Shown here: positions 21,576-33,269 of the stretch, piece by piece
Layout of the letters: every line of letters starts with the position of its first letter
Position numbering within the stretch: position 1 is the stretch's first letter
Origin: Athripsodes cinereus
Lineage: Eukaryota > Arthropoda > Insecta > Trichoptera > Leptoceridae
Assembly: GCA_947579605.1 (NCBI GenBank)
Contig: OX388310.1
Coordinates: 4,154,001 to 4,218,000, forward strand
Direction: 5' to 3'
Length of the DNA stretch: 64,000 nucleotides
Translations under genes and position numbers: made by a program
Notes under the pieces: generated by a model
What the model was told of the DNA's origin: nothing
What the model saw: only the letters and a program-made list of their open reading frames with translations
The model's database searches: none

Positions 21576-22039
21576 AATTATAAAATTCTAGCACTTGTGC
21601 ATTAAAAAAATAATAAAATAATATTTATTCATATAAACCATAACACCATTTTCTAAAGGACTCACGTACGAAACATTCGCAGCTTTTGCAAAAATATATT
21701 CCCAAGTTGCATGGAATAATACTCCATAGAGTGAATATTGAGTCTAATAAACAAACACCAATATAAATTGTATGTAAGGTGACCAACTTTTTAACAGCGA
21801 AAATGAAGACATTTTATAGATTTCGTATAAAAATTTGAAATATTTTGCAATCTTCTCTATTTTGTTAAAGAATACTTTCAATGTAAAGGACAATGGTAGC
21901 TTTTTTAAAGAATATTTTATGACACTCCCGAATGTGGTAGCTTTGGTCCATTTTTCAAATATAGGACCTATATCTTCTTTTTTTATATCTTATATTTCAA
22001 ATTCCTACCCTCCCCCACTTCGTTTCCATATTTTCGTGA

Positions 22040-22530
22040 GCATTCGGTTAAGAATAATTGGTCTTTTCTGTAAGTTTTCGAGTGTTCTGTGAAAGGCACG
22101 TGTTTGCAAAAATTAAGATATTTTACGTCTTAAATTCTGCTATGATTCTATGAAGTTTTCCATCCATCCCAAATGTCTTAATTTTTTGTTAGCATAGAGA
22201 GGAGAGTTTGCATTATTATTATTATTATTATGTTGGATAATTTATTCGGCGCCGTTTAATGGAGCATCTATCTCAAGGGCGCGGTAAACTATGTTGGAAG
22301 AGCAAAGTCTTCAGCTTGCTCCTGAACGTTGTTATCGGCTGGTTTTTACGGAGGTCCTCGGGGAGTCGGTTCCAGATGACAAGTCCTGCGACGCCAAAAG
22401 CCCTATCATAGAATCAGGACTGGTTTGCTCTGTTGCTTTCATCCAGCTCATGTTTGTAAGATGCAGCTAGTCTTCTGATTACTACACTTATGAGATATGT
22501 CATGATGGTACAGTAGTAGTATTTGAATTT
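22040..22530 (+). repeat. Repeat family A, copy interrupted by a LINE
   Basis: Upstream part (TTTTCTGTAAGTTTTCGAGT...) runs to AGAGGAGAGTTTGCAT at 22212 and resumes at 22449 with CATGTTTGTAAGATGCAGC, ending ATGTCATGATGG plus a TAGTAGTA tail. Uninterrupted copies (such as 50745-50870) show these joined. Confidence 0.65.
22213..22448 (-). pseudogene. CR1/L2-type LINE C-terminus inserted in family A
   Basis: Minus strand: ESNRANQS then FGVAGLVIWNRLPEDLRK, TTFRSKLKTLLF and a stop, followed by CATTAAACGGCGCCGAATAA and an (ATA)n tail. W-N-R-L-P ... F-R-S-K-L-K is the common C-terminal signature of CR1/L2-like elements. Only about 60 codons remain. CAT occurs at both junctions. Confidence 0.7.
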
Positions 22531-23329
22531 GAAATATTTCATATCTCTCATTTCTCTTTTATTTTTGTTCTTATAATATTTGGATGTATGTATGTTAAAA
22601 TTAATGGATTTCGATATATGGTTGATAGATATATTTTTCAATTAATTTATCGTATTTGTTGTTGAATTTTATTCTTTTTGACTAAAACTGGAGCAATAGT
22701 TATGATGTGCATTTTTTTATTTTTGTGCATATTATGTTTATTTTTATGCCTCAAATGATTATGTAATATTTTAAAGTTTATCTATATACTTGTAAAGGCA
22801 ATTGCCGTGTATTGTTCTTAATTAATAAATAAATTAATATCGTCCTCGGTTTTGTTTAAAAAAATATTTAACAAAATTGTTTGATTAGTTCATCTTAATG
22901 AAAGGAGAATATAAATTATAATAAAAAGGAAGACGCTTACTAAGGGAGGTTAAAACTCAAAAAAGGAGAACTGTCCTTTCAAAAGAACGACGGTTGGTCA
23001 CCTTATTATTAGAGATATTCCGATTTGCATACGGTAAAGGAAACGTGGGTACAGCTATTCAATGATTCAAACATTTATAATTCAAAGTGAATCCCGGAAA
23101 AATCCATTTCAGAAAATCTCATATTATATGAATCGAACATTTTCCGATGTTGTGCATCATACAAAACTGACACAAATGCAGGAAGAATTTTCCTATTCGT
23201 TTGGCTCTTTGTTTAAGCGAATACAAATTCGATAAAATATAAAAGAAAGCCACACGAAAACGTAAAACATTGAAAAAATGTACATTCATATTATATTAGA
23301 CAATCACATTGCTTACGTATAGATATGTA

Positions 23330-23465
23330 GTTATTTTTTTAGGAGATAAGATATGTAGGAAATCAGAAGATCAACTGCATGTAATAAACGTTCAAGCTGT
23401 CCTCTCGGTACCAAAAAATGGGAAACACACTTTATAGCTGAATTAAAAATGTAAAGTGTCTTTTA
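23330..23465 (-). repeat. Repeat family A, copy (minus)
   Basis: TCAACTGCATGTAATAAACG, CAAGCTGTCCTCTCGGTACC and a degenerate ATAGCTGAATTAAAAATGTA. Internal portion only. Confidence 0.5.
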
Positions 23466-23471
23466 ATATAA

Positions 23472-23604
23472 ATAAAAACAAAAAACTTTGTAGATTTATA
23501 CTATTTAATTTTATTCAGTGACCAGGTTTCGACATGTTATGTCTTTTTCAAACTAACCTGAATAAAAGTACATAGTATACCTCCACAAAGTTTTTTGTTT
23601 TTAC
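23472..23604. mobile_element. Small MITE with 19-bp inverted ends
   Basis: AAAAACAAAAAACTTTGTAG at the left and CACAAAGTTTTTTGTTTTTA at the right are inverted. A second internal pair is TATTCAGTGACCAGGTT with AACCTGAATAAA. It shares GACCAGGTTT(C/T)GAC with the elements at 1454-2037 and 31151-31188. Confidence 0.55.
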
Positions 23605-24150
23605 TATACTATACTATACCCTCACGCCATGTCCCAGGAGGGGAAGGCAGAGAGAACGGAACGCCATATAGATCTATCCTTACATACTTCTTTCGCTTTC
23701 TCTACATTCATCCAGTTTCTTATACATGCACGCCGATTTCTCTTACTCAGCACGTGTCCATCCTTAAGAATTTGGTCCACGTGATCAAGCCACGTGGTTC
23801 TTGGACATCCGCGCTTCCTCACACCCCTTCTTTCAGATAAATACATCCTCTTCGTCATCCTTTCATCTTGCATTCGCTCAACATGTCCAAACCATCTCAA
23901 CTTGTTTACACGCATTCTGTCCACAACACTCCTCTCACATCCGCTCATTCTCCTGATATCCTCACTCTTCACTCTATCTCGCAACGTTTTACCAACCATT
24001 CTTCTCAATGAACGCATCTCCACAGCATTTATTCCACTCTCATCCTTTTTCAACCACGTCCAAGTTTCGCTTGCATACATAAGTGTCGGTACCAGAATGG
24101 TATTGTGCACTAGCATTTTTGCCATGTTCGACACACTGCTATTGCTAACA
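23605..24150 (-). pseudogene. LINE reverse transcriptase C-terminus (family E, copy 2), 170-codon open frame
   Basis: The frame 23622-24134 (minus) reads SNMAKMLVHNTILVPTLMYA, TWTWLKKDESGINAVEMRSL, LRWFGHVERMQDERMTKR, RGVRKRGCPRTTWLDHVDQI and ends FPSWDMA before a stop and a (TATAG)n tail. L-R-W-F-G-H-V-E-R-M and R-x-G-x-P-R-x-x-W-x-D are standard in the C-terminal part of endonuclease-reverse transcriptase LINEs. The frame is unbroken but lacks endonuclease and the RT catalytic core, so it is a 5'-truncated copy. Copy 1 is at 18960-19630; a 3' tip is at 37897-37945. Confidence 0.8.
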
Positions 24151-24424
24151 ATGGGTCGAAGTGCACAATTAACTCTTTTTGTTTTTATTTACATTTAATT
24201 ATGGAGTTCTACAAAATAAACAGTTTTAAAATACAACTGAAATATCTTTGTATTTAAAAAGGGATGGAAACCGATTCTTTACCTGATGCAAATATTTTTC
24301 TGTTTTATTTATTAGATATAGTAGCTATAAACATAACGGTAAAATTACGGACCATATTGTATCTTGTCAGTAATACGAAGATTTTTGTTTAACCTCACTT
24401 GTAAGACAATTACATCTGCCAACA

Positions 24425-24565
24425 TAATTCAGCGATGAGGCACGCCACCCATTCTGAATATATTATTTTTTTATTGACACGAAGAATCTGAATGTTTATT
24501 ACTTGCAGTAAGTCTGCTGGTTACCCCGCTCGTAAGATTAGCCATGATTGTATAGTTTTGTTATA
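24425..24565 (+). repeat. Repeat family A, copy (plus)
   Basis: CAGCGATGAGGCACGCCACC, TTATTGACACGAAGAA, TCTGCTGGTTACCCCGCTCG and GCCATGATTGTATAG. Central and 3' parts. Confidence 0.6.
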
Positions 24566-24897
24566 TTTGCTACTATAGATAGGTACATAGTAACAAAATA
24601 AAAATTGTCAATTGTATCTGAGACTGGAATTCAGCTGAAATTGAGATCGCTATGTGATGTGCCTTCATAGTCTTTTAATATACTAAAAACGTTTTTTTTC
24701 TCCATAATATCATGTCCCTTGAGAGATGAGCACCATTATTATTAAAGTTTTTTAATAGTATCTACATTTTTTCTTATTTATTTAGTGCCGCAGTTGTAGA
24801 AAGCAATGTATCTAGTAATAATAATACGACGGTCCAGTTCCACAACTCAAAAAGTTGAATTGTCTTATATTCGAAAAATTGACATTTTTGTAATTTT

Positions 24898-25132
24898 GAT
24901 CATCATCATCATCATCGCCCTCAACGCTCCTCTCGGGAGCACAGAGCAGAAACCAGCCTCCTCCATTCAGAGCGTCTCTGTGCCAAATGCGTCACCTCTT
25001 CCCACGACATTCCTTGCGCTCTGATATCGTTGTCATAGGAACGGTGTATTGTGAAAGAGGGACGCCCGGGCCTACGGAACCCCTGCGGACGGAAGAACAG
25101 TGCTCTTTTTGGACAACTATCATTTTTTGTAA
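24898..25132 (-). pseudogene. RTE-like LINE C-terminus (family D, copy 2)
   Basis: The minus frame 24921-25157 contains FRRPGRPSFTIHRSYDNDIR, GMSWEEVTHLAQRRSEWRRL and ALCSREER with a stop, followed by a (GAT)n tail. The G-R-P ... A-Q-x-R-x-x-W-R-x-L-V ending is characteristic of endonuclease-reverse transcriptase LINEs (RTE-like). Other copies: 20583, 49175 and a degenerate one at 39975. Truncated 5'. Confidence 0.75.
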
Positions 25133-25261
25133 TTTTGGTATTATGCTTTGAAAACATAACAAAAAGTGAAATATACCATATAAAAATCGCACTGTTAGAG
25201 GCATTATGTTTTCTTTGTTCCGTTCAATAGTTAAAATAATTCCAAATATTTATTTGTGGAA

Positions 25262-25690
25262 TTGAATAAAATAATTTATTTATTTATTTATTTTTATTTA
25301 TACAATAATAAATATAAAACAAAATAATCTTTATTGTACATTTTTATAAGTAGTACAAATGGCGGGTTTATTGCCTGCAGGCAATTTGTGCAACCAACCA
25401 GTTATACAAATGAGATACATACTTACAACTCAAAAACAACACATATGTGATACAGAATACAAACCTACATACAAACATTCACACAATACACATAAATAAA
25501 ATGTAGAGGGATGGAAAAAAGAAAAAGGGGGGGGGGGGGTCAAATCTCAAGATGGATAATTTAGAGCGAGATAATGATGCTTCAGTCTACTCTTGAAAAT
25601 GGAAATAGTTATAGTTGGAGCAAGTCTGACCAACAGAGGCAAATCATTCCATAACCGAGCTGCATGTACAGCACATTATTTTTTTTTCAT
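25262..25690 (-). pseudogene. LINE 3' end with LWNDLP motif and long 3' UTR
   Basis: Minus strand near 25560-25680 reads AARLWNDLPLLVRLAPT..ISIFKSRLKHHYL before a stop, followed by about 250 bp of 3' UTR and an AATAAATAAATAAATAAATT tail. A G run of about 13 (25531-25543) sits in the UTR on the plus strand. CR1/L2-like C-terminal signature. Confidence 0.6.
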
Positions 25691-26720
25691 TAACTAAATA
25701 ATTATATAAAGAGAAACTTGTATTTTTTAAAGTTATTTGTTTGTGGAATTGAAAGAGTGAGTTGATTTTATGAATCATTACCAATTGAATCAAAATTTTC
25801 GAAAATGACGACTTGTTGATGTGTGGAACTGGGCCGTCGATAATAATATTGTGTACTTAAGACGAGACCCTCTGTTTCCACACAGTTAACCTTTGTGATT
25901 ATAATAACATTATTTTTGGATGATTACGTTAAAAACACGTGTAACGTGAATACAGGTAGGCAGTGGCGGGACTTGACTTTTTAAATTGTTCATATTTTAG
26001 AATTAAAATTCGTTACGAATTTTTGGAGTCAACTTTTTTACGTCAACAAACAACAAGCACAATATTTGAATATGTGCATGAGAATGACAAGACACTCTTG
26101 TTGAAACCTTGGTCGCACGTATAATAATTTTTAATGTTATTATGTAATATGTTCAATAATATCAGACAATGTCCAATTTTTTGTAAGGCATGCGATCCTT
26201 TTATGATGCATTATATGTATATATGGAAAGCACACCACTTCAGGTTGGTGGAACAATTAGGTATATGATTAAGGGATTTATGATAGAATTTTTCATAATA
26301 GAATTTAATAAGAAATAAAATAAAACAACCAGTCAGTTGATAATAATCTTAGACGTTGAACGAAACCAGACGTTGAACCTTACGATATACTAAATCTTAA
26401 CAAAACTCTTTTCTCATTAATCCAGTCAAAGTTTTCGTTAACACATGAAATAATTAATAAGTTAACATTTAGATTAACTGCGTTCAACTCTGGATATAAA
26501 TAATAATATTATCATAACAGAAATAACATAATAATATGTAGTAATGTGAATAAATTCAAAAAGCCACAATATTTAAACATAACAGACTGCGGGGGTGAGA
26601 ATGAAGATATTTCACAATACATACAATGCTCATAGCTATACTTTAATTTTAATACAGAATAACCGTATACCTACTGATATAAAATTCTTTTTGATATGTC
26701 ATTTATGACATAATTATATT
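25691..26720. other. AT-rich spacer
   Basis: Nothing recognised. Confidence 0.4.
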
Positions 26721-26723
26721 ATA

Positions 26724-27165
26724 TGGACAATTCACACTCATCGAGCCGGTCTCAATCTTAAATTAGAATTTTGTATTATGGATACTAACGACACGATATA
26801 CATATATACAATGTGCTAAACACATATATACGTGTAAAACTTAGATACAGGACTCACATTAAAATTTGCACCCTCCGTCATCCATGGATGTTACAGGAAT
26901 GTCAGTTGCCGTGTCATCCATACTTTTTAATGCAAATTCTTTTCAAGAAAAATGATCAAAATTACGAATCGCCTGCAATTATCCCCTTGATATTTTTTTA
27001 AAATTAAAACTGTCGTCTTTAGACTCTGTGCTTTTACAATAGAGACTTAAAATTAGTTTACATAATTTGAAAATGTTCATTTTATATTTTGTCCTAGCTG
27101 AGAATGGAAGCTGGGACCTCGTGACTCAAATGCTTTACCAACGCGCTACACCGGTCGTGTTTATC
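26724..27165 (-). mobile_element. tRNA-derived SINE, copy 2, with internal insertion
   Basis: GACAATTCACACTCATCGAG and ATACATATATACAATGTGCT match the body of copy 1; the tRNA-like head (ACCAACGCGCTACACCGGTC) is at 27138-27158. Between body and head about 190 bp (26867-27060) have no counterpart in copy 1. The box B region is degraded. Confidence 0.6.
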
Positions 27166-28104
27166 AAAATTAAAATAAACTTTAAGCTTACTCGGCATTT
27201 CTATACAAACTTATTTATATAGGTAGTAATAGAGTCAGGTATCTACTTCGAGTTATAATAGTAATTAATATAAAATAATTTATTAATAAAAAAAAGTTAA
27301 TAAATAATTAAAAAAAAAAATTCTTAGAACGTACATTAATTATTTTTATACGTCCTTCTATAAACATAGAAATAAAAAATCAACGAGAGCCTCAAAATTA
27401 ATTGACCAATAAATAATATCATTTGTAAATGAAACAATAATTTGTAGAGTTTTCCTTGTTCATAGTAAAACTTTACAAATTATTGTTTTACAAAATATAC
27501 ATAAATAAAATAAAATAATTTCATATTTTCCGTTTCTATTGATTCAAAATGAAAGAGAGAAATCATCTGTTGGATTTGTTTGATTCCTATCAAATTGTGC
27601 TACAACAAGTAATGCGATAATATAATTCAATTCTGAGAAGTTACAAATTTCGCATGAAAATTTGCACACGCTCGTGTGGTTTTCTGGTCGATCGCCTTTT
27701 CTAGGTAACAAAAGCGCGAGGAATTTGTTTTTCTCCGAAAGCAGTGAAGTGATGTAGGTGTAAAGAATCAAGATCAATTTTATTTCTGCCCCTTTCAGAA
27801 CCACAGGATGAACACATTTTTCATGATATTCCTAACAATCCTATACCCATTTGCTTCATATAAATTTTTACACACGAAGTATACAACAAGAAATATTTTA
27901 CATTCAAAATACACACATCACGTAAACTTAAGAGAATAACTTAATAGCCATCTCATTTGCACATGCATCAGATTGTACAAACTTCTTTTTTGAAAGGAAA
28001 TACGAGTAGAAAAATATTCCCTTAAGTCAATAATCAAATATTTTTATTTTATTTTATTTTTATTGATCAAAAGTATAAAACAGACAACAACTATAATTAT
28101 ATCT
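27166..28104. other. AT-rich spacer
   Basis: An 86-codon minus frame at 27544-27804 has no recognisable domain. No repeat match seen. Confidence 0.35.
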
Positions 28105-28180
28105 TCTTCTTCACCCTCGTCTTTATTCCATATTTACTTGGGATCGGCTCTCCTAGTCCTCACCTTCGAACAACTAGGTA
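28105..28180 (-). repeat. LINE 3'-end fragment
   Basis: TCTTCTTCTTCACCCTCGTC and TTACTTGGGATCGGCTCTCC resemble the (GAA)n-tailed 3' ends of insect LINEs whose coding strand ends A-D-P-K. Short and degraded. Confidence 0.4.
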
Positions 28181-28315
28181 TATATTATGGCTTAAAAATA
28201 TAAAATAAAGTCGTTCATAACTCAGCTATCATCCACATACATGTACCAAGTCAATATTTAGATATCGAACATTCCGCTCATTCATCTGTTCTCACTAGCA
28301 TAACGCACAAGCACA

Positions 28316-28391
28316 ATATCCCGATGACGATTTTATTACAATATAAAAATATATTGTAATAAAATCGTCATCCTGGATCTTCGGGATATTT
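28316..28391. repeat. Perfect 23-bp palindrome with nested outer arms
   Basis: Arms 28323-28345 and 28350-28372 pair without mismatch around an AAAA loop. An outer pair, AATATCCCGA (28316-28325 overlap) and TCGGGATATT (28382-28391), extends it with a bulge. Confidence 0.75.
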
Positions 28392-29720
28392 ATGGGAGAA
28401 AAAGCAGTGTTCTTTATTGGCCAGCCATCGAATAGAATATATTCAGTATTAACCACACTCATTTGCTCTCTAATAATATCACAGAAGCTACAAGGTCCTT
28501 GTATAGATATGAAAATTTAATATAACAAGAATAACTGTACGTAATAATATACTAAAACACAATAATATGTTGTATTTTCAGGGAGATGTAGTAAAGTAGT
28601 GTACCTAATCTAATAAGCTGACAAGGATGTTTATTGTTTATATTCCCCGAGGCAAATAATATGAATAAAGATATTCTCGTACATATGAAAGAATTATATG
28701 AACGAATCTTGCTGAAATTTGTCGTCCGTAGTGTGAACTTATGGGAGAGTAATAAAGTTTCTTAATATTATTATTGTCTTGACAGCACGTATTGTTTGGT
28801 GTGCTTCATAAAGCGGCGTTTACACTATCATATAAGAAATTTTGCTAAGTAAAATATATTTTTTATATTCCCATACAACCAAATACGGTCGCCGTGACTA
28901 AAATATCAGCCACAAAATAATCCATACACATATTGTACATACAATGTTCACCCGCCGTGTTCTAAACGCTATAGTGTAAGGTTATATGACAAAATGTACA
29001 CTCAATATCCACGCACTGCAACTAATTTGAGAATGCGTGATGTTAAGAACACAATGTAAAGGAATAATGTCTACGCGTCGTACCCAAATTGCCACTGAAT
29101 GATGTTTAGTACACTTAGTGTACCCAAAGAAGTAGCCGTTATAGAAAAAGTTATCTCAAGGTCTTGGTCGTATAATAAGTTGACAGTTGTCAAAACAATA
29201 CCAGTGTTGCTCAACATTGCACAGAAGGGGTATGAACAAGATTAAATTAAAATGTTCGATCTTGACAGAGTTAAGTGTTAACTCATTTCTATGAGTGATA
29301 AAAATTATATAATATTCATACCTGTTTTATCTACAATGTGAATTATGTATATTTTTTTTTTTAATATTTACCATCTTTTTTACTCTTACTCCAACATCGG
29401 TATGGAATGGAAAGTATATTAAAAAAAAACACACACATACATATGAAAAACAATTTAATGTACATAAACAAAAATGATTTTGAAATAAATTATGTAATTT
29501 CTGTTGCAAATTCCTGCAGGTAGACTGGTTTAATTAGATGCAAGATATTGTAAAAATTGGTCAAATTTCACTTCACAATCATGGTGTCTTCAAAAAATGG
29601 TTTTAATTAAATCAATTGGTCATTTCCATTTCAATTTGCATATCTTCTTATTGTCCCAATTTTCTTATATGTTTTAATCTGAAAATAAATAGAAAATATT
29701 ATTCATTTAATAACTCTTTT
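28392..29720. other. AT-rich spacer
   Basis: Nothing recognised. Confidence 0.4.
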
Positions 29721-29724
29721 TTCT

Positions 29725-29795
29725 TTGCAAATAATTTTATTTATTTATTTGTTTTATTCTTCTTGCACATCATCATTCATATAACAAATTAAATA
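29725..29795 (-). repeat. LINE 3' tail
   Basis: On the minus strand ATGATGATGTGCAAGAAGAA then TAAAACAAATAAATAAATAA, the same ending as the plus-strand tail at 48580-48620. Confidence 0.5.
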
Positions 29796-30557
29796 AAGCA
29801 GTACACACAAGAAAAAACACAATTACTTCAATTTCTTATAGGTATATGTGTAATGAATAATACTTACGCCTTTATTTTCAACCTTTGTTATGGTTAATAA
29901 CACTATTTTGGATAAAAGTGTCTACTTCCTTCACAGTGCATGTCTTGTCTGCAAGATCGCATATATCTAAAAACATCAAAATACCAAATATTAAAAAATA
30001 TTATTACTCAAAGAAAATTAATTTACGTACATAATTATATCAGATACTGCCGCACAGTTTGACAACCATTTAAGGTCCATTAAACGAGTGTGGCCATATT
30101 GGAACAATGATACTAAATGCCAAGCCATTTCAAAAATGCAATTTATCTGATTATTATAACAAATTTGACATAGATTCGTCAATATTTTATCCTAATTTTA
30201 CCAATATCATTTGCCAGCTACCTGGTGGTATCAATTTCTTTAATTTTTGTAGTTACATAAATATTATAACTATAAAACAATATCTCCTACCTTCAGAATT
30301 CAAATGGCGTTCTTGTTTCTAGTGAATATTTTTATAAACTGCACAGTCAATCAACATCTCGCACTCAAAATGACGATGATCTCCGAAATACTTTATCATT
30401 TATTAGATCGCTTCCGCAATCAACGCCATTAATAATTTTACGACAAAACAACGATGCACCACACAGATAGAACGCAGCTACAACGAAACATGTCATCTAT
30501 TATTTTCGTTTGTCGTTCGGATTTCTCCGTGTTCATGTTCGTGTTTTCTGTTGAGAT

Positions 30558-30571
30558 GCGCGCGCGCGCGC
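30558..30571. repeat. (GC)7 dinucleotide run
   Basis: Seven consecutive GC units in a region that is otherwise AT-rich. Alternating GC can adopt Z-DNA. Confidence 0.9.
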
Positions 30572-30726
30572 TATAGAATATAGAATGTAGCTGTGACTAA
30601 CCTTCCCCATTTTTAGGAACCGTTTAACAAAAAGTGCGCGCCCTGATACCAATTTGATCCCGGTGTAGGAAAACGAGTGTAGTGAATGTTCTCTAACTGA
30701 TACCAAAATGGTTGTATGGGTTATTA

Positions 30727-30780
30727 CTAGCTGACCCGACAAACGTTGTTTTTCCAAAAATAATAATAATAATTTATTTA
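30727..30780 (+). repeat. Fragment with the TAGCTGACCCGACAAACGTTGT motif class
   Basis: TACTAGCTGACCCGACAAAC followed by GTTGTTTTTCC and AATAATAATAAT resembles a 3' fragment class widespread in insect LINEs. A second, weaker example is at 42765-42790 (TACTAGCTTTTTACCCGGCT). Confidence 0.4.
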
Positions 30781-31150
30781 CCAAAAAAATATTTTCAAAA
30801 CAGAGTATAACATTTTTCACTATTTAAATTCACATTTATGAACTCAATATTACCTCACTGGATTTGCACCCGTATCGAGGTAAGATTTATTATAACAACT
30901 ACAAAAAAGAATACCATAAAAAATAACAAAAATTGACATAATCAAAAAAAGAAAAGGCTTCACATCGGAATGCTACATAGCAGACTCTCAGACTCGTCCA
31001 TTCCCAAATAAATACATTATAAATATTTTGACCGGAGTTGAAAATTATTGAATTACTAATATCGCTATCGAAAAATAGGGGTTTATGGTAGAAGGGTGAA
31101 AATTTAGGGCTGTATGTATTTTTAATGCCTCGCCATAATTTTTTTGTTAC

Positions 31151-31188
31151 TCCTGGTTTCGACATACAATAACTTTGTAAGTCGAAAC
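31151..31188. repeat. Short palindrome CCTGGTTTCGACAT / ATGTCGAAACCAGG type
   Basis: CCTGGTTTCGACAT and GTCGAAACCAGG pair around AACTTTG. The same block ends other fold-back elements (1985-2010 and 23520-23535), so this looks like two abutting terminal repeats of that family. Confidence 0.6.
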
Positions 31189-31254
31189 CAGGTTACTATT
31201 ATTATTTATAAATTCAGTAAAACTTAAAATACTTTGTTTCTTACATAAATTAAT

Positions 31255-31490
31255 ATGGAGTTTTACAAAATAAATGTCAACTCAATCAATAAAGGACATA
31301 AAACTGTTCATCTGGGTGACATTTTGAACAGTGCCTTCTGTGTGGGTGGTCTGTTGCTGTGGAACAAAATTCTCTATGATTTGCGAACTCTGGGAAGTGT
31401 GGAGGTGTTCAGGGCAGGGTTAAAAACCCTATTATTCAGGAGGTGTTATGATTTTTGAACGGACCCTTGTGGTGGTTTTTCCACAAAACG
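31255..31490 (+). pseudogene. LINE C-terminus fragment
   Basis: The frame 31255-31458 reads MEFYKINVNSINKGHK, NSAFCVGGLLLWNKILYDLR and FRAGLKTLLFRRCYDF with a stop. L-W-N-x ... F-x-x-x-L-K-T-L-L-F is a CR1/L2-like C-terminal signature. GGAGTTTTACAAAATAAACG-like sequence recurs at 47725-47755 and 24198-24220. Confidence 0.6.
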
Positions 31491-31529
31491 GTGCATCTTA
31501 AAAAAAATGTCTATTCATTATTATTGCTC

Positions 31530-31585
31530 ATTTTGCCCCAGCTGGGATTCGAATTCGGTACCTCGTGATTCAAAATAAAAAGTTT
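31530..31585 (-). mobile_element. SINE fragment (tRNA T-arm part)
   Basis: CAGCTGGGATTCGAATTCGG and ACCTCGTGATTCAAA match the box B part of the SINEs at 6212-6270 and 27095-27130. Confidence 0.5.
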
Positions 31586-31899
31586 TACCTCCACAACACG
31601 ACGATCAACAACTTAACTTCGCTTTATTTTTACTACCTATTATTATTTTCTAAACAATTTGGATTGCACGTTTATTCTTTGTTTTAACGATTAAATACTG
31701 TAAACTCATTTTAACAGTGAGCAGATTGTAAATCACATTAAGCAGTGGTAGTTGTACTGGTAGCGAGAGTTTCTTTCTACGTAACGTAAATTAATGTTTT
31801 TATCTCCGCCTGCACATCATTATTATATTTCTTCATTATTATATTGTTTCGTTTGTCACACCATTTCGTTTTACGCTGCGTAGTAACAGTGTCGGAACT

Positions 31900-32022
31900 T
31901 ACTTACTTTACTTTACTTTTCGTATGGCGAGTCTTGGGCAGTATTCTTCACCACTTGTGGTTGCGTCTCAGTCATGTTTCATAGTCTCAGGTCCAGCTGC
32001 TGCAGCCAGTTGGTAACATCAT
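31900..32022 (-). mobile_element. Short LINE 3' end with 13-bp target duplication
   Basis: CAGTGTCGGAACT occurs at 31887-31899 and 32023-32035, flanking 123 bp. The insert starts (plus strand) with TACTTACTTTACTTTACTTTT, a minus-strand (AAAGT)n tail, which marks its 3' end. The duplication and tail together indicate target-primed reverse transcription. Confidence 0.75.
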
Positions 32023-32084
32023 CAGTGTCGGAACTAGGATCAATGAAGCATGATTGTGAATAAAAATAGATCTATCCATCCTAT

Positions 32085-32205
32085 CGCGATATCTCCCATA
32101 GTAGGGTAGCCAGCAAATCGACTGTCTGTAATAACGTCCTCGACGTACCAATAAAAGTAAGACATTCAGTGTGGGTAGAATACCTCATCGCTGAACTAAA
32201 GATAA
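32085..32205 (-). repeat. Repeat family A, copy (minus)
   Basis: TATCGCGATATCTCCCATAG, GGGTAGCCAGCAAATCGACT and CTCATCGCTGAACTAAAG. Central and 3' part. Confidence 0.55.
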
Positions 32206-32624
32206 ATAAATAATATTTTTTTTATATATTTTTTTATTTTATTTATAATGACATCAATTCGAGAGGTTTTTATCTGATTAGGTACATGTTAAACATACCT
32301 ACCATGGGTCAAGTGCACTTAGACTATTCTTATACCAATTCGAAAATATCGAGATAGCCCTCCTAGTTTATTTTTTTATTAGGTATTTGTATCTAACAAA
32401 CAATATCACAAAATATGGTATATCAATGTATTGCTTAATTCCTAATAGAATATACATATTTTGGTAGTGGTTAACATACTTAACACCACATCTATACGAG
32501 ATGAAATCTAAATCACTCGCAAACGAGTGGATGGCCTTGAGAAAAATAGAATATACGAGATGAAACGTTTTTACTCGCAACCAGGTGTGAAAAAAACAGT
32601 CAAATATATTGAAACTTCATTCAA

Positions 32625-32760
32625 CATTTTTTTATAAAGATATATCTGGGTTTTTATCATAAACTCAAATACAACCTTATACACCTTTCACAATACGCTA
32701 AAAGCTTGTGTCGTGAAAGGGGAGTTTGCCGACACCTTGTAATCTAGGGTCAAAAGGAGT
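32625..32760 (-). repeat. Poly-A-tailed repeat (family P), copy 1
   Basis: AAAGATATATCTGGGTTTTT, AACCTTATACACCTTTCACA and GTGTCGTGAAAGGGGAGTTT also occur at 46491-46590 and in part at 43262-43345. Preceded by T tracts on the plus strand, so the 3' poly-A end is on the minus strand. Confidence 0.6.
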
Positions 32761-33265
32761 CAAAAGCCCTCTTTCTCGTGTTTGATTAATAAAGCATAGA
32801 AAAAAATACTTGTTCCAGTTAATCCAATACAAGAAACAAAATTATTATTACCCACGTCACTGCGTTGTAAGTAAATACTACTTGAATATGTTTATAAACT
32901 AACACAAATCTACGATACTGTGTAAACTTTCTTGTATTATTTTCATAACAAACTTAAAAAAGTACTTCCTTATATCTTAACTGTTTATATCGAATCTCTT
33001 GAGAACATATATAATATTTCATAATAAGCTTTCAGACAAATTCTACGCTATGAGATTTTGAATAATTAGCTATCATACTGTTTTATTAACGTATGCTTGC
33101 ATTAAAAGTCTACTAAAAATATATATACAGACAATACAAACAAATAAAAAAAATATATTTTTTTTTATTATTTATTTACTCGTGTTGATATATTATACGG
33201 CATGAGAGCCTCTTGTATAACAATAAAGTTGGCAAAAAATTTGTAAAATAACACAAAAATATGTA
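32761..33265. other. AT-rich spacer
   Basis: Nothing recognised. Confidence 0.4.
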
Positions 33266-33269
33266 ATAA

